DNA from: Chordibacter sp038110535
GTDB taxonomy: Bacteria > Verrucomicrobiota > Verrucomicrobiia > Opitutales > Seribacteraceae
NCBI GenBank assembly: GCA_038110535.1
Contig: JAYNJW010000039.1
Location: 1 to 16,053, forward strand
DNA: 16,053 bases
Direction of reading: 5' to 3'
Shown in pieces: positions 7,131-13,564 of this stretch (position 1 is the stretch's first letter; every line of letters starts with the position of its first letter). The notes below the pieces were generated by a model, which saw only the letters and a program-made list of their open reading frames with translations, ran no database searches and was not told where the DNA came from. The translations under genes were made by a program, and so were the position numbers.

Positions 7131-7772
7131 TTAAGAAAGTGGAGGAACCACCGCACCGCCCGAGATCAACATTTTCATACCATCCCCAACGGAAACATCA
7201 ATCCGATGAATTTCTTCCTCCTCAACCAAAAGCAAAAAACCACTGGTTGGATTAGGAGTGGTTGGAACAAAAACATAAGTAAAGTTTCCGGAAATCTTGT
7301 CCGTAACATGCGTGGAAGCATTTGCGGTGATAAACCCGAGTACATAACATCCCTTACGCGGATACTCCACCAGACAAACTTCCTTAAAAACCGCCCGGTT
7401 TTCCTTTCCAAAAGTCTCCACGATCTGCTTGACCGAACGATAAACCGTATTGATAAAGGGTACTTTGTCCAAAACCCGTTCTGTGAGATTAATAAAGAAA
7501 CGACCCAGTAAATACTTTGAAAAATAGCCCAGTGCGGTGAGTAAAATTATCCCTAATATTAAACCCGCCCCCGCCAAGAGAGTTTCCAATCCAAAAAAAG
7601 AATTCTCCTCGCTCAGACCAAGTTCGTACGCGAGTCGAAGGGCGGGACCCTTAAATAAATCTAGCAGAAAATCGATCACAAATATGGTCGTACCCAATGG
7701 GAGGAAGACCAGTAAGCCAGTTAGAAAGGCATTACGGAATCGTCTGGAAAGACTGACAGTTGGTAAAGACAC
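7131..7772 (-). CDS. DUF502 family membrane protein
   Basis: Predicted two-helix inner-membrane protein of 213 residues and unknown function. Transmembrane segments are at about 14-38 and 63-88. The soluble C-terminal part carries the family blocks PFINTVY (105-111), TTPNPTSG (171-178) and MLISGGA (201-207). Plant relatives are the COV/LCV proteins, linked to vascular development; no bacterial role is established as far as I know. The start codon is GTG, 12 nt after the ybeY stop, without a Shine-Dalgarno. It sits where B. subtilis has dgkA-cdd-era, between ybeY and recO, so it is probably co-transcribed with both. Family assignment is secure. Confidence 0.9.
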   Translation of the reverse strand: MSLPTVSLSRRFRNAFLTGLLVFLPLGTTIFVIDFLLDLFKGPALRLAYELGLSEENSFFGLETLLAGAGLILGIILLTALGYFSKYLLGRFFINLTERVLDKVPFINTVYRSVKQIVETFGKENRAVFKEVCLVEYPRKGCYVLGFITANASTHVTDKISGNFTYVFVPTTPNPTSGFLLLVEEEEIHRIDVSVGDGMKMLISGGAVVPPLS

Positions 7773-7784
7773 GGAGTATTTTAG

Positions 7785-8282
7785 TTAGTATTCGCACTGC
7801 GGATGAGCGAGTCGAAAATCAGGCCACGCAGAAAGTTTTTTCACCTGATCAATCACTCGCTGTTCCTCCAACCGCATAATTTCACGATCCACTTTATCCA
7901 GATCATCAAACCCGACAAGGTGCAACCAGCCATGGATCAGATATAAACTCAGTTCGTGCTCAAAAGAAAGGTTTCTGTTTTTGGATTCCTCGATGGCTTG
8001 ATCCACAGATACGCAAATCTCTCCCGCCAGACCATTTTCCTGATCTGCAGGGAAGGTAATCACATCCGTGGGCCGAAAGTCCTGCAAATATTTGCCATGC
8101 AGTTGAGAATGAGATGCCCGGTCCATGAACACCACGGATAATTCACCCGTGATCCCGTGCCGGTGAACCGAAAAAATGGTTTCGAAAAATTTTTTTATTT
8201 TGGAGGGATCAAATTGCAGAGCCCCATACTGGTTGGCCACCTCAACTTGGGGATGCAAAAACGAAGCGGTATTAGGTGGCAT
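7785..8282 (-). CDS. ybeY: Endoribonuclease YbeY (rRNA maturation factor)
   Basis: Metal-dependent RNase needed for 16S rRNA 3' maturation and 70S quality control. In the 165-residue product, PTDVITFP (71-78), GEICVSVD (87-94) and HGWLHLVGFDD (117-127) are the family blocks. The usual three-histidine site is H117, H121 and then Asp127 in place of the third histidine, and the position of the usual arginine before PTDV is Leu66. As I recall, the same substitutions occur in Bacteroidetes-type YbeY, so the protein is probably active with an HHD site. Start chosen is the ATG at 8282, overlapping the pgpH stop by 11 nt; a TTG at 8330 would add 16 residues. phoH-pgpH-ybeY is a widely conserved gene order. 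Confidence 0.92.
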   Translation of the reverse strand: MPPNTASFLHPQVEVANQYGALQFDPSKIKKFFETIFSVHRHGITGELSVVFMDRASHSQLHGKYLQDFRPTDVITFPADQENGLAGEICVSVDQAIEESKNRNLSFEHELSLYLIHGWLHLVGFDDLDKVDREIMRLEEQRVIDQVKKLSAWPDFRLAHPQCEY

Positions 8283-10764
8283 TGTGGGGAAAGGGATTAC
8301 GGGAGTCTTTGTCTTCGTCGGGATACTCAATCCTAGAATGCAGCATATTCAAAGTGGTCTTCAGGAAGCTCTTTTTGATGGTGGCAACTTCCTCCAAGGT
8401 CAACGGACATTCATCAAGTTGTCCATCCTCTAAACGGTCCTGAAATATAGAATCCAATAATTCTTCCACACTATGGTGAGTCACTTTGGGAAGTGAACGG
8501 GCCGCCGCCTCTACCGAATCTGCAAAAAAGATAATAGCACTCTCTTTGAAACGGGGACGGGGACCATCATACCGGTAGGTTGATTCATCAGGTTCCTGAA
8601 GCTCGGAGTCTCCATAGGGCAAATTTGCCTGTTTTGATTTTTGTTTTGCTTGAAAGTAAAAATATTTGACCAAGGTAGTCCCATGGTGCTGGCGTATGAT
8701 ATCACGGATCACTTTGGGCAAGCGGTGCTCCCTTGCAATTTCCAAGCCTTCTTTGACATGGGATTTAATGATCAATGCACTCATGGCCGGGTTTTGCCGA
8801 TTATGAGGGTTACCAAAATCTCCCTGGTTTTCGGTAAAGTAATTTGGCTGGACCATTTTCCCGATGTCATGAAACAAGGCACATGCCCGGCACAGGGTGG
8901 GATTTGCTTTAACTTCGAGTGCGGCATCCTCGGCCAAGTTCGCCACCATCAAACTGTGATGATAGGTACCGGGTGCTTCAACTTGCATTTTCCGCAAGAG
9001 AGGATGGTTGTAATCGGTAAGTTCAAAAAGGGTGGCATCGGTGGCAACATTAAACGCTTTTTCAATCAATGGCATGGCTCCCAAGACGAGTGCACCGGTA
9101 AAGACTGCTACCACAAAGGAAGCAAGGGCATGATTGAAAGGGACCATCCATCCACTTCCTGAAGCAAACCCAATCCCCAATGCAACCAATCCCCCCGTTA
9201 GTCCAGCCATGGTCCCAGCCTTAAGCACACTCCCTCGCAGTCTGACTTCTCGGCAAAAATAAACTCCGACCAATGCGGTACATAACAAGCCTACCAGCAT
9301 CTCAATACCAATCTCCTGCATAGCTGCGTGAAAAACACAGGTCATAATCGCGGTTAAAGTGGCCATACGCGGGCCCACTGTGATCATCACAATCATGGGT
9401 GCGAAAGCGATGGGCAGAAGATAAGGAAGCAAACCAATCAGGATTGGACTTGCCCCAAACAATTCGGTCTCGCCCAGTTCCATAATGAAACGGGACATCC
9501 CAAGATTGGCGACAATGCTAAGTGCCACAATGTTGGAACGGGCCCCATCTGACCAAAACTTGGGTAAAACCAGGCTCACATAAACTACCCCGAACAGGAG
9601 GGTGACAATGGTGACAAAAATACGCTTGGGTAACAACACGCTGTCTTCCAGAGCGAGATCCAAAAATTCCTGATATTTTTCCAAGTCTGCGGAGGTCACC
9701 TTGTCCCCCCGACGAAGAATAATTTCGCCCTCTTGCACCGAAACTACCGTGGGTTCCATATCGGCAATGGCACGCTCTTGAGCCGAAGTGGTTGCCTTTC
9801 GATCAATCGAACGAAGCCGTAAGCCCTTTTCTAAAAACTCGCCAAGTTCTCCCGCTATATCATTACGAAATTCCTGGGCGGCAAAAGATGCATTTTCATC
9901 TGCAAACTCAATGATTTCGCGCAATTGCAAATATTGTTTACCTGCCAAATCATCCGCCAGTCCAAAGCTACCATTGTCTTCCATGACTTTTAAATAATTG
10001 GCAAGGACCGGGTACTGATCGATTAATTTGTTGTTGACCCTGTGGTTCGTTTCGTAGTCATAGACCACCAAGCTATTCGCAAACTCAATCATTTGAGAAT
10101 TGATCCGTGCACTGGCATTGGATTCGGAAAGAAATTTTTGATCAACCGATGGAAACTTCACCACCCCGGTCAGATGCAATTGGGAAAGCAGTTTGTTACC
10201 CAAATTAAAAAACCCTTCGCCATGCATTAGGGAAGTACTCAAAAGAGCAATTGCTTCCTGTTCGGACAAAACGACTTGAAATTTTATTTTTAATTCTTCC
10301 GCCAGGGATTGAAGGGCCAATGCTTTTGAGTCCTCTGACATTTCTGCAACCGCAAGCATTCCTTCGCGTAATCGAACCATTGCTTTGGCAAAATTTTCCT
10401 CACCCACAAAATCGCGGGTAAATTCCCTGGGAGTGCTGCTCCGAATCCATTCCTCCGCCTCCCTCTTTCTAACCTCGCTTACATAGCTAAATGATCGGTC
10501 ACTGTAGACATTTTCAGGTGCAACTTCGCCCAGCGTCCTCAACCCGGGTGGTTCTTGCCCTACAAAGCAGATTAATATGATGGCAATCCCAAATAAAATC
10601 GTCTGGAGCAGGTGTTTTCCCCAGTTGCTCCAGAATCCTGAAAACCCATCCATGCGGTGAGATTTCACCTCATCATCCTGAGAAATACGACGACGCCTGC
10701 CACCCCGGACGCTCTTGCGATTTGAATCTTTTTTTTCCTCTTTCACGGGTAAAAATCTAGCCAA
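8272..10764 (-). CDS. pgpH: 7TM-HD family c-di-AMP phosphodiesterase (PgpH/YqfF type)
   Basis: Large membrane phosphodiesterase expected to hydrolyse cyclic di-AMP to pApA. Order of parts in 830 residues: basic cytoplasmic tail (1-48), first membrane helix (51-68), extracellular 7TMR-HDED domain (about 75-375) ending in GEIILRRGDKVT, a membrane block (about 381-580), then the cytoplasmic HD domain with HHS (602-604), HD in FHDIGK (632-633), QHHGT (692-696) and FADS with Asp749. All HD-domain metal ligands I can place are present. The start is TTG, 6 nt after phoH; a GTG at 10746 would shorten it by 6 residues and is equally plausible. An 8-A tract covers codons 10-12. The neighbouring phoH and ybeY match the context of yqfF in Firmicutes. 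Confidence 0.93.
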   Translation of the reverse strand: MARFLPVKEEKKDSNRKSVRGGRRRRISQDDEVKSHRMDGFSGFWSNWGKHLLQTILFGIAIILICFVGQEPPGLRTLGEVAPENVYSDRSFSYVSEVRKREAEEWIRSSTPREFTRDFVGEENFAKAMVRLREGMLAVAEMSEDSKALALQSLAEELKIKFQVVLSEQEAIALLSTSLMHGEGFFNLGNKLLSQLHLTGVVKFPSVDQKFLSESNASARINSQMIEFANSLVVYDYETNHRVNNKLIDQYPVLANYLKVMEDNGSFGLADDLAGKQYLQLREIIEFADENASFAAQEFRNDIAGELGEFLEKGLRLRSIDRKATTSAQERAIADMEPTVVSVQEGEIILRRGDKVTSADLEKYQEFLDLALEDSVLLPKRIFVTIVTLLFGVVYVSLVLPKFWSDGARSNIVALSIVANLGMSRFIMELGETELFGASPILIGLLPYLLPIAFAPMIVMITVGPRMATLTAIMTCVFHAAMQEIGIEMLVGLLCTALVGVYFCREVRLRGSVLKAGTMAGLTGGLVALGIGFASGSGWMVPFNHALASFVVAVFTGALVLGAMPLIEKAFNVATDATLFELTDYNHPLLRKMQVEAPGTYHHSLMVANLAEDAALEVKANPTLCRACALFHDIGKMVQPNYFTENQGDFGNPHNRQNPAMSALIIKSHVKEGLEIAREHRLPKVIRDIIRQHHGTTLVKYFYFQAKQKSKQANLPYGDSELQEPDESTYRYDGPRPRFKESAIIFFADSVEAAARSLPKVTHHSVEELLDSIFQDRLEDGQLDECPLTLEEVATIKKSFLKTTLNMLHSRIEYPDEDKDSRNPFPHNAT

Positions 10765-10770
10765 TCGGAT

Positions 10771-11730
10771 CTAATTATTGGAAGGTAAATCTCCTTGGTA
10801 AGCAGAAATAATGCGACTGACCAGAGGATGCCGTACTACATCACCATGATCAAACTCGTGAAAATACAAGCCCTTGACTGAACTGAGTATTTTTTTGGCC
10901 TCGGCCAAGCCCGATTCCTGCCTCGAAGGAAGGTCCACCTGGGTAAGATCTCCAGTCACCACCATTTTGCTCCCCTCTCCCAATCTTGTCAGAAACATCA
11001 TCATTTGGGAACGGGTGGTGTTTTGTGCCTCATCAAGAAGAGCAAAGCACTTGCTCAATGTTCTTCCCCGCATGTAGGCAAGCGGGGCAATTTCCACCAC
11101 ACCGGTCTCCACAAGTTTTCTCGCCTCCACTGGACCAAGCACTTCATCCATTGCATCGTAGAGCGGGCGCAGATAGGGAAGCAGTTTTTCCTCCAAGTCT
11201 CCTGGTAAAAAGCCTAATGCTTCACCGGCTTCCACTGCGGGTCGGGCAAGCACAATTCTTTCCACTTCCCCCTCAAGTAAAGCATGCAGTGCGGCAATCA
11301 TGGCGAGGAAAGTTTTTCCTGTACCTGCCGGACCAATTCCGAAAACAAGATCATTTTTTAAGATAAGATCTAAAAATCTTCTCTGACCGAGATTTCTTGG
11401 AACCACAGACTTTTTGCGAATTTGTAAACGCAAGGGACGATTTAATAGGTCTTTAAGCTCTTGGCTCTTGCCCATTTTTACTTTTTCTAGAAATCGCAGA
11501 AAATCGAATTTGCCATGGACAAATCCTTGGTCCTTAGCCGATTGTAACAAGCAGAAAAATTCCTCACAAAGATCAAGCTTGGCCGGACTTCCATCCATGT
11601 GCAAAAGGCTTCCACGGGCGACTATCTTTACGCCAAGAGACTTTTCCACAGCCAATAAATTGCCTGGATCTTCCCCGTAGAGCTTATGAAATTGTCGCTC
11701 CGATTCAAATTCGATGGACCGCTCAGGCAT
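10771..11730 (-). CDS. phoH: PhoH-like ATPase
   Basis: Cytoplasmic P-loop ATPase of the PhoH family (319 residues, normal length), thought to act on RNA or with ribosome/rRNA processing factors such as YbeY; the precise reaction is not established. An N-terminal KH-like segment (about 25-65) precedes the ATPase core with Walker A GPAGTGKT at 133-140, LARPAVEAGE at 161-170, LGFLPGDLEEK at 172-182, YMRGRT at 219-224, Walker B LLDEAQNTT at 231-239 and VTGDLTQVDLP at 258-268. ATG start, no Shine-Dalgarno. First gene of the minus-strand run, facing the divergent region shared with glgA, and 6 nt before pgpH. Confidence 0.94.
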   Translation of the reverse strand: MPERSIEFESERQFHKLYGEDPGNLLAVEKSLGVKIVARGSLLHMDGSPAKLDLCEEFFCLLQSAKDQGFVHGKFDFLRFLEKVKMGKSQELKDLLNRPLRLQIRKKSVVPRNLGQRRFLDLILKNDLVFGIGPAGTGKTFLAMIAALHALLEGEVERIVLARPAVEAGEALGFLPGDLEEKLLPYLRPLYDAMDEVLGPVEARKLVETGVVEIAPLAYMRGRTLSKCFALLDEAQNTTRSQMMMFLTRLGEGSKMVVTGDLTQVDLPSRQESGLAEAKKILSSVKGLYFHEFDHGDVVRHPLVSRIISAYQGDLPSNN

Positions 11731-11830
11731 TATTACACCAGTTTATTAGGTTGAAAATGTGACAGGAAATCAATTGCACCAGCAAAAGGTTGCGGGCACG
11801 ATTATTGGTTTATCAGGAGCAGAAGAATAA

Positions 11831-11843
11831 ATCACAAAGTGAT
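11831..11843. promoter_or_regulatory. Perfect 13-bp dyad, possible operator
   Basis: ATCAC-AAA-GTGAT is a perfect inverted repeat in the phoH/glgA divergent region. It lies directly after the proposed phoH -10 box, centred near the expected transcription start, which is where a repressor site would be. Regulator unknown. The rest of the 228-bp region holds no other clear signal. Confidence 0.3.
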
Positions 11844-11873
11844 AAAATATCGTCTAAGACCATAGTTTCGCAA
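11844..11873 (-). promoter_or_regulatory. Candidate promoter of the phoH operon
   Basis: Minus-strand TTGCGA (plus 11868-11873), 18-bp spacer, TATTTT (plus 11844-11849): 4 of 6 matches to each sigma-70 box. It is about 115 bp before the phoH ATG, in the only sizeable gap upstream of the operon. Assigned by eye and weak. Confidence 0.3.
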
Positions 11874-11958
11874 GCTTGGAATATGTGCAAGGCTCGCTTC
11901 TTTCCCATTGCCAAATTTGCCCAATGATACATCTACTATCTTCTTTTTCTGCGAATTT

Positions 11959-13413
11959 ATGAATATTCTCTTTGTTAGTCCGGAAGTAAATCCATTGGTG
12001 CGAACCGGTGGGCTGGGAGATGTTGTCGGGAGTCTGCCACTGGCATTGCAAAATTTGGGAGCGGATGTACGGGTGATCTGCCCCATGCACAGGCCTTGCC
12101 AATCTATTGCCAATCAATTGCTTAAGAAAAAGATCAAGGTCAACATAGGCAACCGTTCGCTCTCCGCTTCCATCCGCGAAACAAGATTGGGGCAGAGTAA
12201 TGTGCCTGCCTATTTACTTGATCTGCCTGAACTATTTGACCGGGATGGAATTTACTCCGACAGGAATGGAGATTTCAGCGATAATCCACAGCGTGCATTT
12301 GCCCTTTGCCAAGCCGCCTTGCAAATTGACCGAGTTACCGGTTGGCACCCGCAGATCATTCATGCACACGACTGGATGGCTGCCCCGGTTTGTGCCTACG
12401 CAAATAGCAAACAAACAAAACATGGGCAGAAAACAAGGGTTCGGACAGTCCTGACAATCCATAATTTGCAACACCAGGGAGTCTTTTCATACGAAGACTT
12501 TATCTCCTCTGGACTGCCCTCTTCAAATTGGGGATTGGATGGCTTTGAAAAGGACGGTTCGATGAACCTCCTCAAGGGAGGAATTCAACATGCCACTAAA
12601 ATTATTACGGTTAGTCCAACATATGCCGCTGAGATTCGCACACCAGAATATGGATGTGGATTGGAAGCGAGTCTTGAATACCGCGGAGCCGACCTTATTG
12701 GTATTTTAAACGGAATCGATGAGAACGACTGGGATCCGCAAAATGACAAGGCATTACCCCACCCCATTAGCCCAAGTCGTCCCAAAGCTGGAAAACAAGC
12801 CTGCAAGCTTGCGTTGCTGAACGAACTAAATCTTCAACCAAACCTCGAGATGCCTCTTTTCGGTGTGGTTTCCCGTCTTTATGATCAGAAGGGGCTCGAC
12901 CTACTCATTGATATTATGCCCCAACTGATGGCGGAGACCCATGCATCCTTTGCCCTTTTGGGGAGCGGGGATCCTAAGGAGGAAGATGCTATTCGCGAAT
13001 TATCAGCATCCTTTCCTCACCGCATTGGATCATTCATCGGATTTGATGATGGATTGGCCCGAAGGATTTTTGCCGGATCCGACTTTTTTATCATGCCCAG
13101 CAGATTCGAGCCCTGTGGACTGGCCCAACAATACGCAATGCGTTATGGTTCTTTACCAATTGCGAGAAAAACTGGAGGTTTAGCTGACACCATAAAACCT
13201 TTTTCAAGAGGGGAAAAAAACCCCAATGGTTTTCTTTTTAACGATCCCACGGCCAAAGCACTATGGTCCACCATGAGGCAGGCCTTGGAGGTCTTTGCTA
13301 ATAACCGAAAATTTACCCAAATGCGAAAAAATGCACTTACCAAAAAGTGTGGATGGGAAGAGGCTGCAAAACACTATTTACAAACTTATCAATGGGCCAT
13401 GGAAACGCCCTAA
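11959..13413 (+). CDS. glgA: Glycogen synthase (ADP-glucose type, GT5)
   Basis: Transfers glucose from ADP-glucose to the non-reducing end of alpha-1,4-glucan. The 484-residue protein has the GT5 layout: N-terminal catalytic Rossmann domain opening MNILFVSPEVNPLVRTGGLGDV, HAHDW at 135-139, TIHNLQHQG, and the C-terminal domain with VSRLYDQKG (Arg306 and Lys311, matching the substrate-binding pair of E. coli GlgA) and PSRFEPCGL with Glu384. Residue 15, the lysine of the usual KxGGL substrate motif, is Arg. The ATG at 11959 is chosen because it begins exactly at the family N-terminus; an in-frame ATG at 11908 adds 17 unlike residues. No Shine-Dalgarno. It is the only glycogen gene here, divergent from phoH and 151 bp before the SNF2 gene. 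Confidence 0.95.
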   Translation: MNILFVSPEVNPLVRTGGLGDVVGSLPLALQNLGADVRVICPMHRPCQSIANQLLKKKIKVNIGNRSLSASIRETRLGQSNVPAYLLDLPELFDRDGIYSDRNGDFSDNPQRAFALCQAALQIDRVTGWHPQIIHAHDWMAAPVCAYANSKQTKHGQKTRVRTVLTIHNLQHQGVFSYEDFISSGLPSSNWGLDGFEKDGSMNLLKGGIQHATKIITVSPTYAAEIRTPEYGCGLEASLEYRGADLIGILNGIDENDWDPQNDKALPHPISPSRPKAGKQACKLALLNELNLQPNLEMPLFGVVSRLYDQKGLDLLIDIMPQLMAETHASFALLGSGDPKEEDAIRELSASFPHRIGSFIGFDDGLARRIFAGSDFFIMPSRFEPCGLAQQYAMRYGSLPIARKTGGLADTIKPFSRGEKNPNGFLFNDPTAKALWSTMRQALEVFANNRKFTQMRKNALTKKCGWEEAAKHYLQTYQWAMETP

Positions 13414-13434
13414 TTCCACTCATAATCCAGCAGG

Positions 13435-13453
13435 GGTTATTCTTAAATAATCC
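13435..13453 (+). terminator. Weak hairpin after glgA
   Basis: GG-TTATT, loop CTTA, AATAA-T-CC, with one bulged T, starting 21 nt after the glgA stop and followed closely by TTTT. The stem is short and AT-rich, so termination here is uncertain. Confidence 0.25.
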
Positions 13454-13478
13454 ACATTTTAAGACCTGTTGTGTATAA
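13448..13478. promoter_or_regulatory. Pair of DnaA-box-like sequences
   Basis: Plus strand TAATCCACA at 13448-13456 matches TTATNCACA at 8 of 9 positions. On the minus strand, TTATACACA (plus 13470-13478) is a perfect match and equals a known E. coli oriC box sequence. The two are inverted, 22 bp apart start to start, in the AT-rich glgA/SNF2 gap. A weaker 7/9 match is at 13498-13506. Binding is unproven. Confidence 0.35.
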
Positions 13479-13511
13479 CTTTCTGCCTTTTTGTAAGCTT
13501 TCCACTTGCCC

Positions 13512-13540
13512 TTGATATTTTTGAGTCGCTAACGTAAATG
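13512..13540 (+). promoter_or_regulatory. Weak candidate promoter of the SNF2 gene
   Basis: TTGATA (13512-13517), 17-bp spacer, TAAATG (13535-13540), about 25 bp before the SNF2 ATG. The -35 box is good but the -10 box matches only 3 of 6. Confidence 0.2.
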
Positions 13541-13564
13541 GCAGAATTTTTGATTAGTTAGTTA

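Noticed and set aside
11908..11958. Upstream glgA start adding 17 residues.
   Set aside because: The added residues are unlike any GlgA N-terminus, while the ATG at 11959 begins exactly at the conserved opening.
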